Assembly: GCA_002840565.1 (NCBI GenBank)
Contig: PHBK01000027.1
Coordinates: 1 to 58,042, forward strand
From: Deltaproteobacteria bacterium HGW-Deltaproteobacteria-12
GTDB taxonomy: Bacteria > Desulfobacterota > Syntrophia > Syntrophales > Smithellaceae
Direction of reading: 5' to 3'
DNA length: 58,042 nucleotides
In this document: positions 1 through 6,589 of the stretch, in pieces
Numbering within the stretch: the stretch's first letter is position 1
Layout of the letters: each line of letters opens with the position of its first letter
Program-made: the position numbers and the translations under genes
Notes under the pieces: model-generated
Told to the model about the DNA's origin: nothing
The model's database searches: none
The model's input: only the letters and a program-made list of their open reading frames with translations

Positions 1-421
1 CTGGGTTCTATAGATTTGAGAAAAAACAAAGTTATTCGTAACTGAAAAAGTGTAAACGATGTGCCCGGTCTAAAGTGTAAATGATGTTTCAGTTGCACAG
101 GGGGGAACCTTCGAAGGACGATTGAACCAGCAAGAACTGTCATTACCCGACACCAACCGGGCAATCCAGAAAATATGGCAGTTTTCTCATAACTCTCAGG
201 TGGGTTTGACTGGCGCGGAAATCTCATAACTACTGTGAAATGGATATTTTATGTAGAGTTAGCCTTCAGGCTCGCTTCTTATTCCCGCAGTTTTAGACCA
301 TTCAATTGTCTTGATGATAGCGATAAGCTATGATAGAAAACAAGATAAGAAAATGAAAGTAGTATTGGAGTGTTAAGAGGTTTGCGCCGGACTGAATTTT
401 TGGCATATATAGGATATCGTT
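1..421. other. Non-coding left edge with a possible IS21-type end
   Basis: I see no gene in these 421 bases. Around 48-98 there are two imperfect direct repeats, AAAGTGTAAACGATGTG and AAAGTGTAAATGATGTT, about 24 bases apart. Short direct repeats containing TGTAAA and GATGT resemble the multiple terminal repeats at IS21-family ends, so this may be the tip of an insertion sequence that continues off the window or a relic. No transposase is visible. The last 40 bases carry an A/T-rich stretch (TATATA at 406-411) that may be the -10 region of the downstream toxin gene. The IS assignment is a resemblance from memory only. Confidence 0.35.
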
Positions 422-691
422 ATGCAATTCGAATGGGATAGAGAAAAGGCAAAGAAAAACCTCAAAAAGCACAAGGTGTCATTTGATGAAGCCATGACGG
501 TGTTGTATGATCCATTATCAGCAACCTTTAATGATACAGATCATTCTGATAACGAACACAGGCTTATTACTATTGGCTACTCGTCTCATAGTCACCTGCT
601 TGTGGTATCACATACCGAGAGAGGAAAGACAATACGTATTATCAGTGCACGGTCAGCAACCGCGCACGAAAGGAAAAGACATGAAAGCTAA
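422..691 (+). CDS. brnT: BrnT family toxin (type II toxin-antitoxin)
   Basis: This 89-residue protein is of the BrnT/DUF497 family, which are RelE-fold ribonucleases that inhibit translation when freed from their antitoxin. Family features seen: the N-terminal FEWDREKAKKNLKKHKVSF block (residues 3-21), where W5, D6, K9 and N12 follow the usual WDxxKxxxNxxKHxVxF pattern, and the C-terminal IRIISARSATAHERKRHE block with conserved R and E. The length is normal for BrnT. The toxin gene comes first and overlaps the next gene by 11 bases, so the two are translationally coupled. No clear Shine-Dalgarno precedes the ATG, and a TATATA box lies only about 10 bases upstream, so the leader must be short. 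A second, divergent BrnT is encoded at 5987-6301. Confidence 0.88.
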   Translation: MQFEWDREKAKKNLKKHKVSFDEAMTVLYDPLSATFNDTDHSDNEHRLITIGYSSHSHLLVVSHTERGKTIRIISARSATAHERKRHES

Positions 692-938
692 AGAAAAGAA
701 ATCTATTGATGAGTTACGCCCCGAATACAACTTTGATTATTCAAAAGCCGTTCGTGGCAAGTACTACAAACGGATTTTAGAGGAAGGCGCTAATGTTGTC
801 ATGCTTGAGCCGGATTTGGCCAAGGCCTTTGTTGATTCAGCAGCAGTAAATGACGCATTAAGATCTCTACTTGATTTGACTAAAACAACACAGCGTCTGA
901 CAAATAACTCCGGCGGAAAGGCGATTGTCCGCCGCTGA
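681..938 (+). CDS. BrnT-partner antitoxin (non-CopG type)
   Basis: This is an 85-residue acidic/basic protein beginning MKAKEKKSIDELRPEYNF. I chose ATG at 681 because it overlaps the brnT stop and starts at the conserved DELRPEY segment; a longer in-frame reading from 507 runs back antisense to no purpose, through brnT in another frame. The block YNFDYSKAVRGKYYKRILEE followed by VVMLEPDLAKAF and a DAVNxALRxLL-like tail is one I recognise as a widespread small protein encoded directly after BrnT-like toxins. It lacks an obvious ribbon-helix-helix BrnA signature. Its role as antitoxin is inferred from position and overlap. The last 20 residues (TTQRLTNNSGGKAIVRR) look disordered. Confidence 0.7.
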   Translation: MKAKEKKSIDELRPEYNFDYSKAVRGKYYKRILEEGANVVMLEPDLAKAFVDSAAVNDALRSLLDLTKTTQRLTNNSGGKAIVRR

Positions 939-1248
939 TGTGTTAGTAAAATGCGCGTTAAATTTGACCAGACTTGCTTTCATTGGAAGTGAGTATAGGA
1001 AAGCCGCGCTTGTATTCCAAGTAAATATGGCCACAAAATATGGCGTGAATTGTGTTTAGCTGTCACGTTTTCGCTGGTTCAATCTTGAAGATTGCACCAA
1101 AATTTAGCGTCATGCCGATGAAAATCGGCATCCAGAATTTTCAATGGTTTCCTGGATACCGGCTTTCGTAAACTGAAGGTCACAAGACCGGTAAGACGAT
1201 GAGAGTGGTTGTGCAAAGCATCGCTGGCTTACGGCGATGTTGTCGGTA
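939..1248. other. Intergenic with one small hairpin element
   Basis: These 310 bases separate two convergent toxin-antitoxin modules. I find no open frame with a ribosome site or protein-like composition. The only structure is the perfect hairpin at 1112-1131, listed separately, followed by CCAG and a second partial inverted segment (TCCTGGATACCGGC, about 1149-1162). It may hold transcription stops for one or both operons, but no T-run follows the hairpin. Confidence 0.5.
1112..1131. repeat. Short palindromic hairpin element (GAAA loop)
   Basis: ATGCCGAT at 1112-1119 and ATCGGCAT at 1124-1131 form a perfect 8-bp stem closed by a GAAA tetraloop, followed by CCAG. A similar unit, an ATCCCGTG/CACGGGAT stem followed by CCAG, occurs at 31953-31981. 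Both are intergenic, which suggests a family of small extragenic palindromes in which the stem sequence varies while the trailing ATCCAG or TCCAG is kept. Confidence 0.6.
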
Positions 1249-1539
1249 TCATGCAGACCGTGCGTGGAGCTTTAGGCCAAGGGCTTTAATGACTTTCAGA
1301 ATCGTGCCAAATTCGGGGTTGCCATCGGCTGAAAGCGCTTTGTACAAATTTTCACGTGCCAACCCGGTGTCGCGGGCAAGCTGCGTCATTCCATGTGCGC
1401 GGGCAATCACTCCCAGCGCATTGGCAATAAAGGCGGGGTCATCACCAGCTTCTTGCAGACAAGCATCAAGGTAAGCCGCCATATCCGCATCGGTTTTCAG
1501 ATATTCGGCCGTATCATATCGGGTAAATTTCTCATCCAT
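1249..1539 (-). CDS. HigA-like/HTH antitoxin of addiction module
   Basis: This 96-residue antitoxin belongs to the addiction-module antidote family (COG3636-like, HTH). After the N-terminal RYDTAEYLKTDADMAAYLDA segment, which wraps the toxin in this family, residues 45-80 form a helix-turn-helix: IARAHGMTQLARDTGLAREN then LYKALSADGNPEFGTIL. In the second part, GLARENLYKAL and GNPEFGT are the signature of the family. It lies 3 bases downstream of the toxin gene in the same operon, so translation is probably coupled. It most likely binds the palindrome at 1846-1863 and represses its own operon; that is inferred from family behaviour. Confidence 0.87.
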   Translation of the reverse strand: MDEKFTRYDTAEYLKTDADMAAYLDACLQEAGDDPAFIANALGVIARAHGMTQLARDTGLARENLYKALSADGNPEFGTILKVIKALGLKLHARSA

Positions 1540-1542
1540 AGA

Positions 1543-1836
1543 TTAATCTCTCCATTGCTTAGCGATTGTTTTAGCTTTTTCAATATCGCGGTGCTGCGAT
1601 GACTTATCACCACCGCATAACATCACGACCCGTGTCACACGCTGCATATAATAGAGCCGATAACCAGGACCGTAGTGAATACGCAATTCGGAAAGCCCTT
1701 CCCCAATGGGCTCTGCATCACCAAAATTACCAAACATCATACGGTCAAGTCGCACATGTACGCGCATTCGTGCCTGTTGGTCTTTGAGGCCACTCAACCA
1801 TTTGGAGAATTTGGCACTTTGAATAATCTCATACAT
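1543..1836 (-). CDS. RelE/ParE family toxin (HigB-like, COG3657)
   Basis: This 97-residue protein has the RelE-fold addiction toxin pattern: FSKWLSGLKDQQARMRVHVRLDRM (residues 10-33), then GEGLSELRIHYGPGYRLYY (46-64) and VVMLCGGDKSSQHRDIEKAK (70-89). The ELRIxxGPGYRxYY and LCGGDKxxQxxDIxxA blocks define this subfamily. It is predicted to cleave ribosome-associated mRNA or otherwise block growth until bound by the antitoxin downstream. The ATG at 1836 lies only 7 bases after a -10 element (TACACT, 1849-1844 on the minus strand) and has no Shine-Dalgarno, so the transcript is probably leaderless. Confidence 0.88.
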   Translation of the reverse strand: MYEIIQSAKFSKWLSGLKDQQARMRVHVRLDRMMFGNFGDAEPIGEGLSELRIHYGPGYRLYYMQRVTRVVMLCGGDKSSQHRDIEKAKTIAKQWRD

Positions 1837-1843
1837 GGACCAA

Positions 1844-1872
1844 AGTGTATTTTATAAAATACAACCTGTCAA
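1844..1872 (-). promoter_or_regulatory. TA-operon promoter with 18-bp palindromic operator
   Basis: On the minus strand TTGACA (1872-1867) is followed by a 17-base spacer and TACACT (1849-1844). Between and overlapping the -10 lies the perfect palindrome TGTATTTTATAAAATACA at 1846-1863. Seven bases separate the -10 from the toxin ATG. A bound antitoxin dimer would cover the promoter, so autorepression is expected. The same geometry recurs before the BrnT toxin at 6301. Confidence 0.72.
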
Positions 1873-1890
1873 GTTGTTTTTAATGTCATA

Positions 1891-2100
1891 GTGACAGGAA
1901 GAAGGAGCAAGGAACAAGGCTGAAGACCGAAGGGACAAGGGAAAAAAAGAAGCAAGGCACAAGGGACAAGGAGTAAGGAGCAAGGAGTAAGGATCAAGGC
2001 AAAAGGGACAAGTAGCAAGGTAAAGACAGTGAATGGTGAATGGTGAATAGTGACAAGAAAGAGGTGCAAGGAGGAAGGATAAAGGAACAAGGATAAAAAC
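1891..2100. repeat. Degenerate purine-rich 7-bp repeat array 1
   Basis: About 210 bases are almost free of C and T on the plus strand and run with a 7-base period, for example TAAGGAG CAAGGAG, TAAGGAT, CAAGGCA, then TGAATGG TGAATGG TGAATAG TGACAAG. Units share an AAGG core and later turn into TGAATGG-like units. Because 7 is prime to 3, minus-strand readings give Leu/Pro/Ser heptapeptide repeats that mimic genes; I do not treat those as coding. Related arrays lie at 3968-4088 and 4934-5042. Confidence 0.85.
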
Positions 2101-2131
2101 ATCCACCTCAGTCACGGAGTAAAACCGGGCG

Positions 2132-2243
2132 CATGAGACTGCGTCGCAACGTCTTTGCGAGCGAATTAATGAGCGAAGCAATCTCATGAGTATTATAATA
2201 TATTAAGATTGCCACGTTCACTGTCGTGAACTCGCAATGACAA
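2132..2243. repeat. Interspersed repeat, copy 1 (GCAATCTCAT/TTGCGAG type)
   Basis: The stretch CATGAGACTGC...TCTTTGCGAGCG...GAAGCAATCTCATG (2132-2188) has inverted ends CATGAGA/TCTCATG, followed by AGATTGCC...CTCGCAATGACA (2206-2243). The same words recur at 6590-6700 and 57884-57935. Copies carry GCAATCTCAT and CTCGCAATGA in various orders and orientations, typical of a small non-autonomous dispersed repeat. It is non-coding. Confidence 0.75.
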
Positions 2244-2267
2244 ATGGGATCACAAAAAGATAAAAAG

Positions 2268-2294
2268 TTGACAGTGCCGCTATTATGTTATAAC
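2268..2294 (+). promoter_or_regulatory. Candidate promoter for the polysaccharide genes
   Basis: TTGACA (2268-2273) and TATAAC (2289-2294) are separated by 15 bases, slightly short for a sigma-70 type promoter. It is placed about 105 bases before the chain-length protein gene, just after the dispersed repeat. This is the only good -35 match in the stretch. Confidence 0.4.
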
Positions 2295-2398
2295 AAAAAC
2301 AGCAAGATACGCGGGAAATGCTCATAAAATGCACGCACCCTGGTGCTCATGAAACTTTATTTGCAGCATTCATTCTTTGAATAAAGAAGGGACGATGA

Positions 2399-3967
2399 AT
2401 GGAACAAAATAGTATGACAGTGAATGACTTCCTCGACATTATCCGACGCCGCAAGCATAGCATCATCTGGCCGGCCCTGGGGATCTTCGTGGCGGCGATC
2501 CTCGTGGCCTTCCTGATTCCCCCCACCTACCGCTCCACCTCCACCATCCTCATCGAGGATCAGGAGATACCCCGGGAATACGTCATGGCCATCGTGTCCA
2601 GTTACGCGGAGCAGCGCCTGCAGTCTATCAACCAGCGCATCATGAGCTCCTCGCGTCTGCTGGATGTGATTAAACAATTCAATCTGTACCCGGAATTGCG
2701 CGAGCGCTGGACCATGGAAGAAATTATTGATAAGATGCGCAAGGACATCAAGTTAGAGACAATCAGCGCCGACGTGGCGGACCGGCGAACCGGCCGGCGT
2801 GCGGCCGCTACAATCGCCTTCAGCATTTCCTATGACGGCAGGAGACCCGACGTTGTTCAGCAGGTGGCCAATGCCCTGGCCTCTCTGTACCTCTCGGAGA
2901 ACCTGAAAGTCGTGGAACAGCAGACCGCGGGGGCTTCCAAGTTCATTGAAGAGGAGATGAACAGGGTGCAGGCCGGTCTGGCCGTTCTGGACGGCAGGAT
3001 GGCCGCCTTCAAGTCGCGAAACCTCAATACTCTCCCGGAGCTTGTCCAGCTCAATCTCCAGAACCTGGACCGGATCGATCGGGACATCGTTCAGCTCAAC
3101 GATCAGCTCCGGACGCTGAAGGAAAAACAAGAGGCCCTCCAATCCCAGTTGGCCATCATCCCCAAGGACGCAGCCAATCCGGACAAAGAATACCTTAAGG
3201 AATTGCGGGCCAGGCTGGTGAATCTCCAGTCCCGTTACTCCAATGATCACCCTGATGTGATCAACACGAAGGCCGAGATTGACAAACTCGAGAGGCGCCT
3301 CGGGTTTGCGGTGCAGCAGAGCTCTCCGGTGGGGCAGCCCGACAACCCGGCTTATATCCAGCTGTCCTCCCAGTTGACCGGCATCCGGTCGGAGATTGAC
3401 TACGTGAAGCGCCAGCTTACGGACACGCAGCAGAAACGCGATGCCTATCAGCAGCGGGTGGTGGCCAGTCCGCGTGTGGAGGAGCACTACAAGGCCCTCC
3501 TGACGGAGCGGAACAACACGCAGCTCAAGTATGATGACCTCATGAAAAAGCACATGGAAGCGAAGGTGGCCTCCGGCCTGGAGAAGGGACAGATGGGGGA
3601 GCGTTTCACCCTCATCGACGCGGCGCGTCTGCCGGAGAGGCCTGTAAAACCTAACATTCCGGCAATATTGATCATCGGCTTCATCCTCGGGATCGGGGCT
3701 GGTGTGGGGACGGCATCCCTGCGGGAATACAGCGATCATTCCGTCCGGACCGCGGAAGACCTGGAGGACGCCACCTCCATGGTCGTTCTGGCAGGCATCC
3801 CGGAGATCGTCAATCAACAGGACATCGACCTGGTGAAGAAGCGGCGCATGGTCTGGATTATAGGCCTTGTAGCCTTTATTGTGGTGGGTCTGGTGGTCTT
3901 CCACTTTCTGATCATGGACCTGGATGTGTTTTGGGCACGCGTCATGCGCCGCCTGGCAAAAATTTAA
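2399..3967 (+). CDS. Wzz-type polysaccharide chain length/co-polymerase protein
   Basis: This 522-residue inner-membrane protein sets the length and export of an exopolysaccharide. It has a Wzz N-domain: a short cytoplasmic start with FLDIIRRRK, TM1 at about 21-41, then PPTYRSTSTILIE (41-53), the usual entry to the periplasmic domain. Residues about 160-400 are long coiled coil (NLQNLDRIDRDIVQLNDQ, LKEKQEALQSQLA, SQLTGIRSEIDYVKRQL), including the YSNDHPDVINTKAEI stretch typical of GumC/EpsB proteins. A proline-rich RLPERPVKPNIP precedes a membrane segment at about 421-442, and another lies at about 483-505. It has no kinase domain of its own; the partner kinase follows. ATG at 2399 follows AAGGGA. 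Its GC-rich third positions contrast with the A/T-rich toxin genes around it. Confidence 0.88.
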   Translation: MEQNSMTVNDFLDIIRRRKHSIIWPALGIFVAAILVAFLIPPTYRSTSTILIEDQEIPREYVMAIVSSYAEQRLQSINQRIMSSSRLLDVIKQFNLYPELRERWTMEEIIDKMRKDIKLETISADVADRRTGRRAAATIAFSISYDGRRPDVVQQVANALASLYLSENLKVVEQQTAGASKFIEEEMNRVQAGLAVLDGRMAAFKSRNLNTLPELVQLNLQNLDRIDRDIVQLNDQLRTLKEKQEALQSQLAIIPKDAANPDKEYLKELRARLVNLQSRYSNDHPDVINTKAEIDKLERRLGFAVQQSSPVGQPDNPAYIQLSSQLTGIRSEIDYVKRQLTDTQQKRDAYQQRVVASPRVEEHYKALLTERNNTQLKYDDLMKKHMEAKVASGLEKGQMGERFTLIDAARLPERPVKPNIPAILIIGFILGIGAGVGTASLREYSDHSVRTAEDLEDATSMVVLAGIPEIVNQQDIDLVKKRRMVWIIGLVAFIVVGLVVFHFLIMDLDVFWARVMRRLAKI

Positions 3968-4088
3968 AAGACAAGAAGCGAGGCTCAAGGACAAGGTGCA
4001 AGGTGCAAGGTACGAGGAGAAACGAGCGAGGCTAAAGGCTGAAGGCTAAAGGCTGAAGATAAAAAAAGTGAATAGTAAATAGTGAATG
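3968..4088. repeat. Degenerate purine-rich 7-bp repeat array 2
   Basis: About 120 bases between the two polysaccharide genes are built like array 1: CAAGGTG CAAGGTA, then AAAGGCTGAAGGCTAAAGGCT and a closing AGTGAATAGTAAATAGTGAATGG. The CTGAAGG unit dominates here. The array separates the co-polymerase from its kinase, where direct coupling would be expected. Minus-strand readings through it are artefactual. Confidence 0.82.
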
Positions 4089-4098
4089 GAGTTTTTTC

Positions 4099-4926
4099 AT
4101 GAACCTTAAAAATTATTTTCCCCGAACAAAGAAAGTGGAACCCCGGGAGGCCAATGCTTCGAAAAATTTCATGCCCCTGATCATGCCGGCAGACAAAGAA
4201 AAGATCGGCTGGGTTTCCCCTGTTTACAGCAAGTCCCGGGCCATCAAGCTCGATCCGGACACCCTGGCGAAAAACCGCCTGGTGGCCATGATTCCAAACA
4301 GCCCCGAGATCGATTTCTACAAAGTGCTGCGCACCCGCATCCTGCGCCGCACCGTGGACCAGGGAGGCCATTCCCTCATGATTACCAGCGCCCTGCCGGG
4401 TGAGGGCAAGACCGTCACCGCCATCAACCTGGCTTTAACCTTCGCCAAGGAATACGAGCAGACCGTTCTTCTCGTGGACGGCGACCTCCGGATGCAGCGG
4501 ATTCATGAGCTGATGGGCTACGAGAGCGACAAGGGCCTGCTGGATTACCTCATCGACGATTGTCCCGTATCGGATCTGATCGTATGGCCCGGTATCGAAA
4601 AGCTTTCGGTGATCTCCGGGGGGCGGACGATCAATGAAAGCAGTGAGAGCCTTACTTCACCCCGGATGAGGGAACTCGTGGCGGACATGAAGAGCCGTTA
4701 TCCGGAGCGCTATATCTTTTTCGATGTACCCCCCGTCCTCGCCGGTGCCGATGCCATGGCCTTTGCGCCGCTTGTGGACTGGATCATCTTCGTGGTCCAT
4801 GCCGGACAGACGTCCATGCAGGATGTCAATCGTGCCCTGCAGGTGCTGCCGCAGGAAAAGATTCTGGGCCTGGTCCTGAACCGCCAGACCACACAACTCA
4901 AGGCTTACCCCTACCGCTATGGCTGA
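4099..4926 (+). CDS. CpsD/Wzc-type bacterial tyrosine kinase
   Basis: This 275-residue cytoplasmic P-loop kinase partners the preceding co-polymerase. It has the BY-kinase motifs in order: Walker A SALPGEGKT (97-105), Walker A-prime VLLVDGDLR (123-131) and Walker B YIFFDVPP in the second half. EIDFYKVLRTRILR (70-83) is the EFRxLRxxL segment through which these kinases oligomerise. The C-terminal end, TTQLKAYPYRYG, holds three tyrosines near the terminus, a short version of the autophosphorylated tyrosine cluster. It probably cycles between phosphorylated and free states to control polymer length. The upstream linker of about 60 residues resembles XrtA-associated exopolysaccharide kinases, but no exosortase is in the window. 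Confidence 0.88.
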   Translation: MNLKNYFPRTKKVEPREANASKNFMPLIMPADKEKIGWVSPVYSKSRAIKLDPDTLAKNRLVAMIPNSPEIDFYKVLRTRILRRTVDQGGHSLMITSALPGEGKTVTAINLALTFAKEYEQTVLLVDGDLRMQRIHELMGYESDKGLLDYLIDDCPVSDLIVWPGIEKLSVISGGRTINESSESLTSPRMRELVADMKSRYPERYIFFDVPPVLAGADAMAFAPLVDWIIFVVHAGQTSMQDVNRALQVLPQEKILGLVLNRQTTQLKAYPYRYG

Positions 4927-4933
4927 GAATACA

Positions 4934-5042
4934 TTAAGGGTCAAGGCTGAAGGCTGAAGGCTGAAGGTAAAGACAGTAAATAGTGACAAGTGACGAGTGA
5001 CGGGAAAAGAAGAAGACTGAAGGATGAAGGGACAAGCGGAGT
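4934..5042. repeat. Degenerate purine-rich 7-bp repeat array 3
   Basis: This array opens right after the kinase stop with three tandem GGCTGAA units (GGCTGAAGGCTGAAGGCTGAA), then AAAGACAGTAAATAGTGACAAGTGACG, closely matching AAAGACAGTGAATGG in array 1. The 7-base period is kept. With arrays 1 and 2 it brackets and splits the polysaccharide pair. Confidence 0.82.
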
Positions 5043-5128
5043 GCTTATGCGCGGAGTCCGGCGGCTGCCGGAGAGCCAGTGAGGAGAAAGTTTAAGAAAT
5101 AAATAAACCATAAGTGGTTTAATTTCAA

Positions 5129-5157
5129 AAAGGCAGGGTCATGTGACTCTGCCTTTT
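5129..5157. terminator. Bidirectional intrinsic terminator
   Basis: AAAGGCAGGGTC (5129-5140) and GACTCTGCCTTT (5145-5156) pair in a 12-bp stem with one G-T wobble and an ATGT loop, with A-run on the left and TTTT on the right. It lies between the plus-strand kinase gene and the convergent minus-strand DUF456 gene and could stop transcription from both sides. Confidence 0.8.
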
Positions 5158-5241
5158 GTTTGTGCGCCAGGCATGGCGCTGTCGGAACCGCTGTGGTGGC
5201 GGGGAAGAAGACTCGGAATACAGGGAGATATCCTGGCTGCT

Positions 5242-5721
5242 TCAGATCAGCAACGCAGCTACGAACAGACCGACCATCGTGAACGCGACCGCCAGTTTTA
5301 CAATGGCAGCGACGATCAGCCCAAACCATGTAGCGACACCGATTTTACCGGCGTGCAGCATATCTTTGCGGGCGATCAACTCCCCGATTACAGCGCCTGC
5401 CAGCGGCATGAACAGAAGCCCCCAGAGACCGACAAACAGACCGGCGATGGTGCCGACTGCTGCGCCGATTATACCCTGCCTGCTTGCGCCTGCCCGTTTG
5501 GCGAACAGGGCCGCCGCGACGTAGTCAGTGATGATGGCGAGGGCCGCCAAGATCGCCATTACAATAACCGTAAACATGCTGATGAGCTGAAAATCATTGA
5601 TCCATGCGGCGAGCAGCATGCCGGCGAAAATCAGCGGCACGCCCGGTATTGCCGGCAGCATGGTGCCGACTACGCCGACCAGCATAAGCAAAACGGCGAT
5701 GATCCAGAGTATGGTAGTCAT
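5242..5721 (-). CDS. DUF456 family membrane protein
   Basis: This 159-residue, very hydrophobic inner-membrane protein has about four or five membrane spans and repeated small-residue motifs (GMLLAAW, GAAVGTIAGLFVG, PLAGAVIGELIA). The GTMLPAIPGVPLIFAGMLL stretch near the start and GPxxGAxxGE-like segment in the second half are those of the DUF456 family, whose glycine-zipper spans are of unknown function. Its coding strand is GC-rich compared with the adjacent toxin gene. It probably stands alone, since the next minus-strand genes start from their own promoter at 6309-6337, although read-through from them (18-base gap) is possible. Confidence 0.82.
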   Translation of the reverse strand: MTTILWIIAVLLMLVGVVGTMLPAIPGVPLIFAGMLLAAWINDFQLISMFTVIVMAILAALAIITDYVAAALFAKRAGASRQGIIGAAVGTIAGLFVGLWGLLFMPLAGAVIGELIARKDMLHAGKIGVATWFGLIVAAIVKLAVAFTMVGLFVAALLI

Positions 5722-5739
5722 AATATTAAGAGGACAAGA

Positions 5740-6003
5740 TTATGTATTTAATTCTTTCGAAAGACGCTCAGATAGAAATATTTTGATAAGCGATTGATAT
5801 GGAACATCTTTCTTATTAGCTATGAGCTTTAACTCTTCAAGCATAAGTTCTGGCAGGCGCAAAGAAATCGTTCTGAGAGAAGGCTTGATGTTGGGAAGTA
5901 AAACCCTTTTTGCCTGTGACCAGTTAACATAGTCGGAAGAATCGGCTTTTGCCCAAAATTCGCGTTCATCGGCTTCAGTTTTGAATTTAGGTACTTTTTT
6001 CAT
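5740..6003 (-). CDS. brnA: BrnA/CopG family antitoxin
   Basis: This 87-residue antitoxin has an N-terminal toxin-binding part, KFKTEADEREFWAKADSSDY, characteristic of the CopG_antitoxin family, and a C-terminal ribbon-helix-helix, TISLRLPELMLEELKLIAN followed by VPYQSLIKIFLSERL. The order, toxin-contact first and DNA-binding second, fits BrnA. It overlaps the upstream toxin gene by 17 bases, so translation is coupled. It should bind the inverted repeat TGTATAT-N7-ATATACA at 6309-6329 and repress the operon; this is inferred from family behaviour. Confidence 0.88.
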   Translation of the reverse strand: MKKVPKFKTEADEREFWAKADSSDYVNWSQAKRVLLPNIKPSLRTISLRLPELMLEELKLIANKKDVPYQSLIKIFLSERLSKELNT

Positions 6004-6301
6004 GGTGTTTATACGCCCCCCTTTCCTTACGATTCATGTTTCGAGCTGAAATGATCCGTATCAGGTTATTCCTTACGGTAAAGACGATAAAGAGGTGTTT
6101 CCCTGAATCACTTTTCCCGAGACTATAGAATCTGGCCTCATAACTGGAATGCCCAACATCTGAGCTTGTGACGAGTGGCTGGTTGAAAAACACCTGCTCA
6201 CATTCCGCTGCTGACACACCATGCTTCTCCCAATTCTTGAGCAGGTTGCCATCATCCCAGTCAAAGCCAATACATTTGGAAAATATTTCATCTTTATCCA
6301 T
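5987..6301 (-). CDS. brnT: BrnT family toxin
   Basis: This is a BrnT ribonuclease toxin of about 104 residues. I place the start at ATG 6301 (MDKDEIFSKCIGFDWDDGN); a longer TTG reading to 6349 adds a hydrophobic stretch that overlaps the promoter. Family marks: GFDWDDGNLLKNWEKHGVSA (the WDxxxxxxNxxKHxVS block), SYEARFYSLGKS, HLFIVFTVR and the terminal IRIISARNMNRKERGAY. It has no Shine-Dalgarno, and the -10 element is 7 bases before the ATG, so a leaderless mRNA is expected. The sequence is quite different from the BrnT at 422, and the antitoxin is of another type. Confidence 0.88.
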   Translation of the reverse strand: MDKDEIFSKCIGFDWDDGNLLKNWEKHGVSAAECEQVFFNQPLVTSSDVGHSSYEARFYSLGKSDSGKHLFIVFTVRNNLIRIISARNMNRKERGAYKHHEKST

Positions 6302-6308
6302 TAAAATA

Positions 6309-6337
6309 TGTATATTCCAAACATATACAACTGTCAA
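6309..6337 (-). promoter_or_regulatory. brnTA promoter with inverted-repeat operator
   Basis: On the minus strand TTGACA (6337-6332) is followed by 17 bases and TATACA (6314-6309), then 7 bases to ATG. The inverted repeat TGTATAT (6329-6323) and ATATACA (6315-6309) spans the spacer and the -10, a good operator for the ribbon-helix-helix antitoxin. Layout and spacing match the promoter at 1844-1872. Confidence 0.75.
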
Positions 6338-6349
6338 CAAAAAGATCAA

Positions 6350-6589
6350 AAAGGAAATCTTGGCCGGAAAATGTGGGGTGTCGATGCTTGTTGTCTGGCC
6401 TCACTATTTTCATCGGTGTGGAAGTTTTGTGGACTAGCAGGAAGCAAAAAATTAGCGACGCACCTTTTGAGTAATTTCAAAAAAGTTACTCCCTGATAAA
6501 TCGCTCCGCAGGGCGTGAGTCGCTGTTTAACAACATATTCTCACTATTCTTTAATCCCAGATTTCGCAATAGGGTATAAAGCTTTAGAG
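6350..6589. other. Intergenic, no gene seen
   Basis: Between the brnTA promoter and the dispersed repeat I see only A/T-rich sequence and a weak AGTAA/TTACT inverted repeat around 6470-6490. No reading frame here has a ribosome site or a protein-like composition. Confidence 0.5.

Noticed and set aside
507..938. A longer form of the first antitoxin starting at 507
   Set aside because: It would overlap brnT in another frame for 58 codons; the family start is at 681.
1891..2100. CRISPR-like repeat array
   Set aside because: The period is 7 bases, units are degenerate and no constant repeat with unique spacers is present; no cas genes are nearby.
2753..3994. A 413-residue open frame on the minus strand opposite the chain-length protein
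   Set aside because: It is antisense to a gene with a full Wzz domain set; it has no ribosome site and a His/Leu-rich composition explained by the GC-rich third positions of the real gene.
5143..5751. A 202-residue plus-strand frame opposite the DUF456 gene
   Set aside because: It starts inside the terminator, and its polar, His/Asp-rich composition is a shadow of hydrophobic codons on the other strand.
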